A stretch of 64,000 nucleotides of DNA from assembly GCA_027946375.1 (NCBI GenBank), contig JAPEUT010000098.1, forward strand, positions 22,854 to 86,853, given 5' to 3'. How positions within the stretch are numbered: the stretch's first letter is position 1; each line of letters starts with the position of its first letter. The stretch is from Neodidymelliopsis sp. IMI 364377. Lineage: Eukaryota > Ascomycota > Dothideomycetes > Pleosporales > Didymellaceae. Shown here in pieces: positions 33,213 to 44,302 of the stretch. A program made the translations under genes and the position numbers. A model generated the notes under the pieces. It was not told the origin of the DNA, searched no databases, and saw only the letters and a list, made by a program, of their open reading frames with translations.

Positions 33213-36200
33213 CTACACAACACCGAAACCCTTCGCGTTCTGAATAGCTAGTTCCAACTTTCTCTTCATTTTCTCCTTGACCTTATATTCTGGCAGATAC
33301 AGCTTGCCAAAGCACGTGCTGCTGGTAGGCAGCTGCTCGCTGTCTTCCCCAAACCTTACGATATTGAATGTCAAAGACTTGTACCCTGTCACTGGCACGC
33401 GGTCACTTGCTGTGACAAACTCAAGCAAGTGTCTCGCATCTTCCTGTGTGTACTCTTGCACAACATCCCAGAAGAGTTTTATGGTAGGGTGCGTAGCTGA
33501 ATAGTTTTCGTATCTCGCACACTGTCGAAGTTCGGTGATGGAGATGGTTTGTGTGCCTTCGACGATTTTCTTGAGTATCTTAGGCGTGAAGAGTTCGAGG
33601 CTTCGAGGGTTTAGACAGGTCATAAAGCCTCTTTTGAAAGCCTTGAGCTGGGGCCGGATTGAATGCAGGATCAGATGCATGACATAGTCGCGCACAAAGG
33701 CGCCGCGGTTCTCGTTTGTTACTAGTGGGGCCTCGTGATGTTCCTGCACTGACGAGTAAGGAACGGTCGATGATGGATCAACAGTACTAAACTCAGTCAT
33801 ATCGACATTGTGCCTTTGTCCAAAAGTTTCATAGCTGAACACATAATCGCGCACAAAGACGTCTGCTACATCGCCATCTGTCCACTCGAGAAGATTGTGA
33901 AAGCCTTTAGCGAGATCCGGCCACCCGTCCCGGATGTAGTCGATGCTGGTGTGGTCGTCGAGGAACTTGAACCGAGAGTTCAACATTAGGTTGTAAAAAG
34001 CTGTAGGGAAAGTGACAGGCAAGGTGATACCATTGTAAATCGCAAGGCTGAACAGTACGCCAAGCATTTTGAACTTCCATAGGGGCTCGAGGGATCCGGG
34101 TTGAAACCATGTCATACGAGTCGTGGGGTCGACTGTAAACATCCCTGCTGATATTAGCACAAATTTCGCACCAGACGTTGATATACTTACCATAATCCGG
34201 CGCAAACGCCTCGCTTAAGATCACTCGGAAGAATTCATAAGTCACGCCGCCATGGTCCAGGCCGACTTCGCCCTCTTCTTGACCAAGCTTCACCTTCAGA
34301 GGTTTGAGCAGCATTTTCCTCTCTTGTCTCCATAGTTGATCGAGGGTGTCCTTGAGTGGCGCTCGTCGACTGACGTCCAGAACAAGGTAGTCGTTGAGTG
34401 TGACTTTTAGCCGATGCTTAATCATGTACAAGTACGGCTCTCGAAGAATCATGTCGAGTGTTCGTAACATTTGCTGGATGTGTTGCGTGTGATCATACTG
34501 AGCCACCATGCTTGTTAAATGGATAGTCCTGAAATGTCTCACCAGATACTCGGTTGGATGGAGCTCTGGGTACTGCAGGAGATGCAGTGCGTTGGGCTGC
34601 GATCTCCACTCTAAGAATTTGACTGGATCGTCAACCGAATCAATATGCTCATTCAGGTATGGGACCCTGAACATCCGCGACCAAACATTCAATTGGTGTT
34701 GCCTGTCGTCTGTAACAGTAAGTTTTGGTTGCTCCGTAACATGGAGGTTTTGCTTACGAAATTCGTGAAGCAGCATCACTGCTGTCCCAACATTGGACCA
34801 CTTGTTAATTTCAACCTTTCCATCCCATTTTTTGATGATGATAGTCTTGAGCCATTCCATGAACGTTGCTGTCACTGTCCAGCCGGGCTCTTTGTTAGCG
34901 ATGTTGATGGATTTCATCTTACGCTTGTTGTCAAGCGCGACGCGCTCCACAACTTCCAGATGCTTGACTAATAGAGTCATCAAACCGTCCTCCAGCGTAG
35001 TCGAACTAGGCTTCAACGGTGCTTTCGCATCTTCGTGCAAGGCTACAAGTATGTGCTCAAAGCAAGTCCGAGCGCCGATACCTCGTAGCAGACGGTCAGC
35101 AAGCCTCAAGGCCGGCTCATACTCCAAGGCGTCGATGATGTTCATGTATGGATCAAGGAAATCATCAGCGTTTGAAGTCGCATTGGGGGCCACGACACCC
35201 CATGATCGTAGGCTGCGTAACTGCGCCCAAGAACGTGGCCAGCCCACAGGTACGAGCGATGTCAACGCATGGATACATATCATGACAATGTGAGCTGCCT
35301 CATGGTTGCTCAAATAACGAGGGCCAACAGTCGAGGATTTCGGCTTGTCAGCAGTGCTCGCTTTCGGTTCCCCAATCGGTGCGGACTTGCGGTTGCTGGG
35401 GTTGGGTGTGTCAAGTGCCGGTGGACGGGTGAACAAAGCATCCACGACAAGGGAAAGACTATCGAAGATCAAGGCTCCGTTACGCTGATTCCAATCTCTG
35501 AAAGAATGTGCAAGTCGTGCAGAGTCCAAGTGTGGTAATGGTGAATCCTGAAAAGCTTCGTTCGAGTCGCGAAATGATTGTAGCAAAGTTTCTGGATCGC
35601 TCAGAGTGTAGAACAGGGACCTGTTGACGAACGCTTTGACGAGTTGTATCCGCCGGCTTGCATCATACTCTACAGCAGAATTGAATGCTGAATCGTTTTC
35701 TTGTCGTTGGTGATGGACCTCGTCCTTCAGTTGATCAAGCACATTACAGCTTAGACTCGAGGCAGCTAGTACAATCCCACGAGCGTCTCCTGGCTTCGCG
35801 ACTGTTTGGGTGGGTGGCGCTGATGCTGACGGAGCTTTAGCTTTTACCATGGGAGGCACGATGGCACCACCAAGAGTAAAGGACTTCCTGCTGGTCTTCA
35901 GAATTGACATTCTCGGTGTAAGTGTAGTGCTTTCTGATGGTGTCGCGCTTGTGAGTCGGACGGTATGGGATTGACTGGTGGCGGTTGGCGGGTGGTAGGG
36001 CACCTTATGAACCTGTTGACCGTTGCTGAGCATTTCATGATGGTCTCGAGCCGCATGTGCTGCCCCGTTTGCAGATGCTGTGACAGTTGACTCGTTTGCG
36101 CCACTTGTACGTTTGTTCTGTTGTATGCCGCTTTCCAAATCGCGTAGCTCGTTGAGCGCCAGTAAGGAACTGGGTATCACTTTCGAGTATGAATGTATCA

Positions 36201-36865
36201 AGGAGACACTATCGTACAGGTTCTGCCCAAGAGACTTGCGGTCCTTCTTCTTCTGGTGTCGTTCGTTGATGGCGCGTAATACATCCAAGTGTACATTCAA
36301 CGGATGAATCAGCCGTGTTGGAATCTTGTTACTGACATCGCCATATCCAACACTCATGTCCACAGCACCGTCAACTTGGAGAGAAGCGGGTACGACCTTG
36401 AGCTCGTGAGGGCAGAGCCCACGGTGAGGGTTGCTCTGGCCGGCGAGATAGTGGGCAAGTGCTCGTGCAGTGAGCTGGGTCGGCGGTCGATAGGGCTTGG
36501 AAGCGCCACACTTGTTACTTGACAAACATGTTGGGGTATTGCAGTAGGCGCTCTTGCAACCGTACAGTATCTGGGAGAGGTAGCTGATTAACGGGTCAGC
36601 ATCTGTAACGACTGCATCCTGACAGGTGCCATCTATCGACCTACCAGCGCACGAGGTACTGAAACTTGCGCTGTCTTTCCAGTTGCGAGCATTCTACAAT
36701 TCGCGTGGGATCCTCCACGTCTACGACATTGCTGAGGCGCTGCTCCAGCCCTCGTGATGAGCGTCTCCCACGGTTGGACGGGTCATCAGGCGTTGTCGAT
36801 ACTTGGGATGAAGATGCACGTGGCTCATCTTGAGGACTTGAGAGCCCTCTGTCTAGCGTGGTCAT
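33213..36865 (-). CDS. HECT E3 ubiquitin-protein ligase with AZUL finger (Hul4/UBE3A type)
   Basis: Three exons on the minus strand (36865-36645, 36583-34192, 34145-33213) with introns of 61 and 46 nt give 1181 residues. Exon 1 is Ser-rich. Splicing creates CYLSQILYGCKSAYCNTPTC, a cysteine arrangement like the amino-terminal Zn finger (AZUL) of UBE3A-type ligases. A long helical middle follows, then the HECT domain from about residue 830 (RAPLKDTLDQLWRQE; LGQEEGEVGLDHGGVTYEFF). The catalytic loop SSTCFGKLYLPEY has the thioester Cys at about 1149. It transfers ubiquitin from E2 to substrate via that Cys, in cytosol or nucleus. An in-frame ATG at 36976 is an alternative start. It is divergent from the Rei1 gene with about 490 bp between starts. 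Confidence 0.93.
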
Positions 36866-37353
36866 ATCATAGAGCGAGCGAAGAAGTAATCCGTATCTAT
36901 ATATGCTGCGGCAGAGATGAGCACCCCAGTGCGCAGCTAAGACAGACGCCGTAGGGCTGGTGCATAGCTCCCGCACCTGCCATGCGGCTGCGATCCGAGG
37001 TGCAGGGGTGGCAGGGGTCGTGCTTGGCAGATGAAAACGTCATTGGCGGCGCGACCGTTCAGTTGGACGTTTCGCCGCCGCAAGGGCATCTCGAGCGATT
37101 CCATGATTTTCGCCGTAGTTGAGCCTTCGTGATAAGAGTTTAGATGCTTCCCCGCTACTGCTTCCTAATCGTGAATCCCCCGAGCTTATAGAAACAGAGA
37201 TTTTGCCCCTCGGCCAGTCAGAGACGCCTCAAAAACCGCTTCGCACAACCCCCACTTGCTAGTCAATTATTCTTCCATTTCCCCTCTGCGACTGCCTTTT
37301 CGGCCTTTTACCACCACCACATCTGCACAGATACACTGCCCTCCGCCAGCACC
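36866..37353. promoter_or_regulatory. Shared divergent promoter, HECT ligase / Rei1
   Basis: A 488-bp interval between two divergently oriented starts. It is pyrimidine-rich toward the Rei1 start. No specific factor site is assigned. Confidence 0.5.
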
Positions 37354-38970
37354 ATGGCGTCCCAAGTCCCCACCCAGGCGAACATCCAGTCCACGCACCC
37401 CTTCACCTGCAACACATGTCAAGTCGCGTTCCGCTCGGGCGAGCTGCAGCGCGCGCATATGCAGACTGACTGGCATCGCTATAACCTCAAGCGCAGAGTT
37501 GCTTCCTTGCCACCTCTGTCTTCTGAGATCTTCACCGAGAAGGTCCTTGCCAACAAGGCTTCCGCCGCCGCCTCCGCCGCCAAAGCCTCTTTCGAAAAGT
37601 CCTGCGCCGTCTGTCAGAAGACCTATTTCAGCCAGAATGCCTACGCCAACCACTTGAACAGCCAGAAGCACCGTACAAACCTTATGAAGGCTTCTCGTGG
37701 TGCGCAAAACGACGACGCCGTGTCGGTCAACGGCTCAGTTATGAGCTCAGCTTTCTCGCTAGGCGAGTCCATGGCCGACTCAGAGGCTACTGTTGGCGAG
37801 AAGGAGGTCGCAGATGTCGCCGATGGCCTGAAAACCTCCACTCTGGAAGACTCGGCGCCTGCCGAAGGCACCGAAGAGGCTTCGACTGAGGACGAGCAAA
37901 GTTCTGTTGCCACATCAAAGATCATTACCGACCCTCTGCAAGACTGCCTGTTCTGTAACTACAAGTCGCCGACTATGCCTCTGAACTTGAACCACATGGG
38001 CCGCTTCCATGGCATGTTTGTACCTGAGAAAGAGTTTCTGGCTGATCCTGAGGGCCTTTTGAAGTACCTCCACAGCAAGATTCACGAGCAGCACGCTTGT
38101 TTGAAGTGCCACAAGGTCGTACACACCGCAACAGGTATTCAAACGCATATGCGCGATCGCGGCCATTGCATGATTGCTTTCGAGAGCGACGAGGAGCTTG
38201 TCGAGGTCGGTGAGTTCTACGACTTCAGCAGCACATACGACGACCAAGCCGCTTTCGACGAGATGCAGGACGAGGCAGAGCAGTCTGACGACTCTACATC
38301 AACAACAGGAGGCGGAGTCAAACTCGGAGCTAAGCGCGAGACAAAGACTACCACAGAGGACGATGCGGACATGTCAAGTGGCGAGGGTGATGAGGGCTGG
38401 GAGACCGACAGCACAGTATCAAGCGTCCCAACAGACGAGATCACTGCTATTCCAATCGACCGCTCCCACCGCCACAAGTCGCTTAACAAGTCGCGACACC
38501 ACAATCATGCGGACCCTCGACCCCACCGGGCTGCAGATGGTTTCCACTCGCACGCACATGCCACGCCTACTGCTGTGTACCACGACGAATATGAACTACA
38601 TCTCCCGTCTGGCCGAACAGCTGGCCACAGGTCGCTCAACAAGTACTACAGGCAAAACTTGCGCAACTACCCAGGTGTTGCCGAGCGCATGGAGAACGCA
38701 CAGCGCCGTCTCACTGCCCCAGAATCTGGAGACGAGGACGGCGACGTCGAGATGGATGGCGAAGAGGGCGGTCGTCGTGGTCGGGAGGTCATCACACGTG
38801 CCAACGGTGGTATGGGCATGATCGGTGTCAGTGACAGCAAGAAGAAGGAGGTCGCAGCTCTCGAGAAGCGTCAAGTTAAGCAGGCCGAGCGCGCTCGGAA
38901 CAGGTACCAGGCTGGTAACGAGAAGCGTCACAACTCCCAGAAGCATTTCCGCGACCCATTGTTGCAGTAG
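37354..38970 (+). CDS. REI1: Rei1-like cytoplasmic 60S ribosome biogenesis factor
   Basis: An intronless 538-residue protein starting at ACCATGG. It has four C2H2-type fingers in the order known for Rei1/ZNF622: FTCNTCQVAFRSGELQRAHM...DWH (residues about 23-50), CAVCQKTYFSQNAYANHL...KH (about 86-110), CLFCNYKSPTMPLNLNHM...FH (about 200-225), and CLKCHKVVHTATGIQTHM...GH (about 250-272). An acidic linker and a C-terminus with LHLPSGRTAGHRSLNKYYRQNL and NEKRHNSQKHFRDPLLQ follow. The factor joins late cytoplasmic pre-60S particles, helps release Arx1/Alb1 and proofreads the exit tunnel with its C-terminus. Length and order match the family; the frame is unbroken. Confidence 0.96.
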   Translation: MASQVPTQANIQSTHPFTCNTCQVAFRSGELQRAHMQTDWHRYNLKRRVASLPPLSSEIFTEKVLANKASAAASAAKASFEKSCAVCQKTYFSQNAYANHLNSQKHRTNLMKASRGAQNDDAVSVNGSVMSSAFSLGESMADSEATVGEKEVADVADGLKTSTLEDSAPAEGTEEASTEDEQSSVATSKIITDPLQDCLFCNYKSPTMPLNLNHMGRFHGMFVPEKEFLADPEGLLKYLHSKIHEQHACLKCHKVVHTATGIQTHMRDRGHCMIAFESDEELVEVGEFYDFSSTYDDQAAFDEMQDEAEQSDDSTSTTGGGVKLGAKRETKTTTEDDADMSSGEGDEGWETDSTVSSVPTDEITAIPIDRSHRHKSLNKSRHHNHADPRPHRAADGFHSHAHATPTAVYHDEYELHLPSGRTAGHRSLNKYYRQNLRNYPGVAERMENAQRRLTAPESGDEDGDVEMDGEEGGRRGREVITRANGGMGMIGVSDSKKKEVAALEKRQVKQAERARNRYQAGNEKRHNSQKHFRDPLLQ

Positions 38971-39496
38971 TGGTTCAAAGATCTCCTGGGCAGGGTTTCT
39001 TACAAGCATGTTTGGCGTTTCTGTGGTATGGGTTTAGATTGGAGGACTGGATGCTAGATAGGTAGCAGGCGAAATGAGAGAAGAGTTCAAAGCGCATGCA
39101 TCGTCTTTTCGCTGTGAATATTCCAAGGCCTACCCATACAATGGCACCTTAAAGGCTAGAGCTGCGCAGCCCTTGCTTAAGAATTTGTCACTTTGGCCAT
39201 CGCCGGCTCGTTGTTCGTCTTCACACAAACGGCAAGACTTCATGTGTTCTTCTGTCTCTGATAACTATCTTCAGCTTGCGAAAACACAACAGGCGTTTGT
39301 TGGGTACACAACGACACAAAGACTCACAAATTTGATACTGCCGAAGACGCTCTTAGTGTCGCGCTAGGACACATTCCCACGTAGCGGAAGCTTCGACCCT
39401 GCTCACCAATGTCTTGAGCTCAGCATCTCTCTCGGAAGCCCATGATTTCTTGACATTTGAGTGTACCATCGCGGCAGGCGCAACAACTTCGTAATC
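38971..39496. other. Intergenic region
   Basis: 3' flank of Rei1 and leader of the F-box gene. The ORF at 39074-39367 has no domain and is not supported. Confidence 0.4.
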
Positions 39497-40872
39497 ATGG
39501 TAAGCTGAGTCTCTTTCTAGATATAGCCGTTTCTTGACATTGTTCTTAGGCGCACACTCTCACGAGTTGCAACATTCCGTTCCTTCCACCTGAAGTTCAT
39601 CAAAACATTTCACGCTTCGTTGACCGCGATGACCTGGCAAGCTACCGCCTTTCAAACAAGATGTTCGCAGAGTTAGGCAGACCAGAGCTTTTTCACACAA
39701 TTACGCTCCGATTTACCCGCGCCAGCGTGGCTCGACTCAGAAATATTGAAGCAAATGTGGAAGAGCTTTGCAAACTTGTACGTGTTGTGATCATTGACCA
39801 CAATATGTGGAGAGTAGGTGATGGCGTCAGAGATTATCACGAATGGACAAGATACTGTAACATGCAAGCAACTAAAGCATTGAAAACCGACCCTGAGCAA
39901 TCGGCACTTTACAGAGAACTTGCTGCAAGTCGAAACCACTGGGCGGCGTATCTCGATCGTTTAGACGAAGAAAAAGAGGCTATGAAAGAGCTTGTGAATT
40001 TCGGGCTTGTCTTTAATACTCTCTTAATATTGAGGGGTGTACAGAAGGTTCGTGTTATTAATGGTGCTTACCGCTTTAGCAATTGGCGGATATATAGATC
40101 AGAGCACCATGCTACAGTGCCTGTTGCCGCTCCGCTCGATTCATGGAAAGGAGATTCGTTTTCTCAATCAAATGACAACTCCACCTGGATAATCCCTATA
40201 ACACCGACGACGGCAAAAAAACTGCGACTCGAGGGCATTACTGGTAGAGATCTGGACTCGCTGTTCATCGTCGGTGGAGTCATACAGCATTTGACGAGCA
40301 TAAAAATCCAACTCGGCCAGGATGTAGCGGGTTTCCGTTACCGCCTTCACTCTCTCCCCGTTTTCTTAGGCTCTCAGTGCAATCTCGAGTCTCTGCATAT
40401 AGACCTTCACAGGCGTATTGCTGGTGAGACTCGTACAGAACAGTCTCCACGTACAATTCAGAATACATTCGAAATTTCCGAATCAGGGAAAGCCCTTCCG
40501 GAAGGTCCTCTCACATGGCCACAGCTTCGCAAGTTGTCGTTGCGTCACTTCGACTCTACGACTCAGGCCTTGGTGTCGTTAGTCACCAGGCATAGTACCA
40601 CTTTGCGGGATGTCAGACTTCACGCTATCGATCTGTGTGCAGAGCAGCCTGAAACCAATATGCCAGCTTCCTGGCCTGATGTTCTCCGGACTATAGAGGC
40701 AACAACTACTCTGGAGCGTGTGGCACTTTCAGGAAGGTTTCGTGAAATTAGCAACCGAGGTGGCGAGTTGGATTTCGATGAAGACAAAGGCTTTGTAATG
40801 GCTGTTGCATCTTGGATCGTTAAGGGTGGAGATTGTCCGCTGGCAGAGAAAAGCGGGACGAGGACGATATGA
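39497..40872 (+). CDS. F-box-like protein
   Basis: Coding exons 39497-39499 and 39550-40872 give 441 residues. The first coding exon is the ATG alone; a 50-nt intron (GTAAGC...TTCTTAG) follows directly. This join gives MAHTLTSCNIPFLPPEVHQNI, then SRFVDRDDLASYRLSNKMFAEL, a normal F-box core (P-x-E-hydrophobic pattern, then D-L-x-x-x-R-L-x-x-x). The remainder is the variable substrate-binding region, with leucine-rich stretches near the end (LRKLSLRHFDSTTQALVSLV; TLRDVRLHAIDL) typical of fungal F-box proteins. It would serve as an SCF ubiquitin-ligase adaptor through Skp1; the target is unknown. If the tiny exon is wrong, the next ATG is at 39661, which would remove the F-box. Confidence 0.82.
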
Positions 40873-41489
40873 TCAAGGCAAGTCGTATCGAAAGAGTGAA
40901 AAGCTTTTTGGGAGTGGTGGGAACGAAGAGCTGTAAGGACAGCATCGCGAACATCCGCGATCTGCACTACGAAATATTGGAATTTCACACGGGCTAGATC
41001 AAGTGTCGTGTGGCGATTCAACCTACAACCGCACCACTGGTCATGTACGACTGATATTATGGTTTCATCGGATCTGGAGAAATCGCAGCGCTCAGAGTAG
41101 TGCAATGAGGGTTCAGTAGTTTCACAGAATCTAAGGGCCAAACAACTCTGTCGTCTAGCAACGACACTGAGCAAAGGATCCTAACACACTGACCTAGCGG
41201 GTGCGGAAAGTAGGCGTGCAGTGTATCGAAATGAGGACTTCGATAGGACCAACCAAGTTCTTTCCTTGATTGCGGGGATCAGAATCCTGCGATACACTAT
41301 TGGAGCATGGGGACGCCAAAACGGCTTCAAGTTAGGCCACTCATCCTCAGCCGCATGCACTTGGATGTATTTAAATCACGTTGAAGCGTGCCATTACTCG
41401 ACGGTGCGACGGTTCCCCGTATATCGTTATTCCTTATTCACAAAACACACTCTTACCTAGCGCCTGCGGTACCCTTCCTATCTCCAAAC
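40873..41489. other. Intergenic region
   Basis: No supported gene on either strand. The right end is a probable promoter and leader for the following secreted/membrane protein gene. Confidence 0.4.
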
Positions 41490-42431
41490 ATGACCATAAC
41501 CACAATCTACAGATGGTCGTGGCTTAATCTGCTTCATGGCGTTTTGGTTGTAGCACAGCTACATCACACTCTGGCTGCTTCGAAACGGTGTTTCGATAAC
41601 AACCGCAATGAGTTGACGACTGAACAAGCGCTGCCTTGCAATCCAAACTCGGCACAAGATGGACCGTGCTGTGGCCTTGGTTACGTCTGTTTAAGCAACG
41701 GCCTTTGTGCGCCAGGTCCAGATATCGTCAATAATGGTTCAGTGGAAAACTACAGACCTGGCTGTACTGACGGTACATGGACCGTGGACACTTGCTTCTC
41801 TGGTTGTAATACTTGTGAGTGAATTCCGGCCGCACTAGAACATAGCTGATGCACAGTAGTCGAAGGCAATGGTCTTAAGCAATGCGGAGGCAACCGTTTC
41901 TGTTGCTACAACATGACTGGTTGCGACTGCGCCAGCACAAGTTTATTCCAGATGGCCCCTGCCACCTTCCTTACAACGCTACCTGTGAGTGCTATGCTCT
42001 CCATCAGCACAAGCACACCCGCTATTGCATCCGCGGAGACAACCTCTACCTCCCAATCTACATCTCAATCTGCATCCTCTCAATCTACATCCTCTCAATC
42101 TACTTCGTCATCCGGTCCAAACTCTTCAGCGTCATCAACATCTCAATCCTCAAACAACAGCGTCGCCATCGGCGCTGGAATCGGTGCTGGTATTGGCATC
42201 CCTCTGCTCGCAATTACGGGAGTACTCGCATGGTATCTAAACAGGAGACTACAATCGCGCAAGACAGCTGAGAATCACGGAGACGCGTATACCACTCAAG
42301 AGCTAAAGGGTTCAGCTCACGAACACTACCAGCAGATGCCGCGTGCTAATGAACTGTTCGTGGAGAGTAGACAAGAGATGGATGCGTTTAACACACACGA
42401 AATCGACGGGTCTGCGAAAGGAACGAAATGA
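41490..42431 (+). CDS. Mid2-like secreted/single-pass membrane glycoprotein
   Basis: Two exons, 41490-41814 and 41857-42431, with a short 42-nt intron give 299 residues. The N-terminal hydrophobic segment (WLNLLHGVLVVAQLHHTLAA) is a signal peptide. A cysteine-rich ectodomain follows, with paired cysteines in GPCCGLGYVCLSNGLCAPG and NRFCCYNMTGCDC. A Ser/Thr-rich stalk holds repeated TSQSTSQS/SSQSTSS units, likely O-mannosylated. One transmembrane helix (IGAGIGAGIGIPLLAITGVLAW) and a cytosolic tail of about 70 residues complete it. The layout is that of fungal Mid2/Wsc-like wall-associated proteins, but no exact family is claimed. The acceptor is a tandem CAG/TAG three bases apart, so two isoforms differing by one codon are possible. 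Confidence 0.82.
42045..42115 (+). repeat. Short in-frame coding repeat (Ser/Thr/Gln)
   Basis: Imperfect 12-15 nt units of the type TCTCAATCTACATCC repeat four to five times and encode the Ser/Thr stalk. Such tracts change length easily. Confidence 0.7.
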
Positions 42432-44302
42432 ACTTGACTCCAATAAATTGTTTTGTCTGTCAAAGTTCAACCGAATTTGTCAATTATATATTATTGGCCA
42501 CAGAGGGCTCAGGCAGAAGGATATCATCCCATGTTAGGGAACACGATAATTTCTTGATATCCAAGTCACTCTCAATCGAGATACAATGCTTCGGTAGAGC
42601 GCGCCGTCTCTCCCCGACAAATGTCAGTCTTTACTTCCCCATATGTTACACATCTAACCAGCTCAGTCAATCTAGGAAAGAACATGGACTGATACTTGTC
42701 AATTCAGCGTTTGTCTAAGGATTTCTTTCGACCACAAGGTTCAACGATCCCAAGCATGTTGCTCCGGTAGGCGATCAGACAGATAAAAAATGGGTGGACC
42801 GTAAGCGGTCCTCGTTGAAGAGTAGTTGGGCTAATAGTCTTGAAGTAAATACAACGCTGCGTTTGGGCAGCGAATGCTACCATCTATCTGGCCTTGCTAT
42901 TTGAAACTTCACGTGCGATCGTTTGCATACTCCTATCTAACCAAAACACCTGGGTATGCAGCAGGTTGGATTTCTTTCCAGAGAAGAACCAGAGGTCTTT
43001 ACACTGAACAACTGTCTCTAGCTATTTCATGATACAGTGACTTGCCATCACCCAACATGCAACCGACACTTTTCCTTTCGACAACCATCCATCGTTTTCG
43101 CCATGAACAGCAAAATAGGGCAAACGTTTTAAGTGTACCACACTCATCTCGAGGGAGACATATATCCCTTCGCTTTAGCGTTTTTGAAAAGGACAAGAGC
43201 TTGGAAACTATACAAGGTATATACTCGATTACGAGACAAGATAGAGCGCGTCTCCAAAAAAAGCACGGGGTATGTTGTGATATATAGAGATGCGAACAGA
43301 TCATGTCACTGAGTAGTTGAAAGTTTGTTCTAGCATTCTAGTAGTTTGTAGCATGGAGAAAACGTTATCGTTTTCGAAGAGAGTCTTTAGACTCAGATTC
43401 TTTAACGTCGAGTCGCTACATATGGAAAACCGTGTCCTAGACCAACATGACTGTTATGAAAGTGGGTTTCTAACAAAAGAGGAAGCGGAGCAAACGCCAT
43501 GAAACTCATGTCATTGCAATCTTGATTTCGAAGCGTAACGAAAGTACATTTAGTCAGCTTCCAAGCATATACCGTTAAGCATAGTTCTAAGCGGTAAAAG
43601 AGAGAGGTACATGTGCGTAATTAATGTCTTTCAAGTTGCGGGTTTGGTAGAGGGAAGATAGATAGGTAGAGAGACGTAGATTTTTCGATACAAAGGAGTC
43701 AGGATGGTTAGAAACCCATTAGTGACTGCGAGTGCGCTTTTTGGAAACGATAATACTTTTCATGGTTTGCGAGTAACCCAGATTGCCAGCTTGAGATGCT
43801 GGCTCTGAGGCTTCCATGGGTCTTGGGATGTTTGATTTTTAACTTTTCGAATTTCATATACTGCATCGATGCCGTTTTCTTTTAATGTTCATAAGATGGA
43901 GATGTGCTAGGTGTTCAGAACAAGACCATCTTGGAATTTTGCAAAGACGTTCTTTTCTGGCAGATGGAACCTCGTGACAATGCTGTAGCCATTTTTGGCT
44001 GAGACGAAATAGTATCTTCGAGTTTCGAGTACAACGAGAACGGAGAGATCCCATGGGAATGAGAGGTACCAATTCTAGGGCCGGATACAGGTTTGTGGGG
44101 TTTAGGGAAGCGCTGAAAAGACCATAAAATAAGCCTATATAAGTTTAATAGGTAAGCAAATGAGGATAACGCGTGCGTGTCTGTTATGTAAGGCTGGAGT
44201 AGTTTCGACTCTCTAATGCATGGCAGTAATCCGACTATGCGCTGAGACTTCCAGAGTATAATTGTACATGTAGTTATATACAGCTTCTAGATCAAATCCT
44301 GA
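42432..44302. other. Gene-free region with low-complexity character
   Basis: 1.9 kb with no convincing ORF, RNA gene or transposon mark. The part from about 43000 to 44080 has the same mixture of short purine- and pyrimidine-rich words as the repeat block at 11.3-12.6 kb. I could not align the two over any long stretch. Confidence 0.4.

Noticed and set aside
37267..37707. 146-residue minus-strand ORF over the Rei1 start
   Set aside because: Antisense of a strong Rei1 coding region, Gly-rich low complexity.
41221..41460. 80-codon ORF upstream of the Mid2-like gene
   Set aside because: GTG start, no recognisable motif; more likely promoter/leader.
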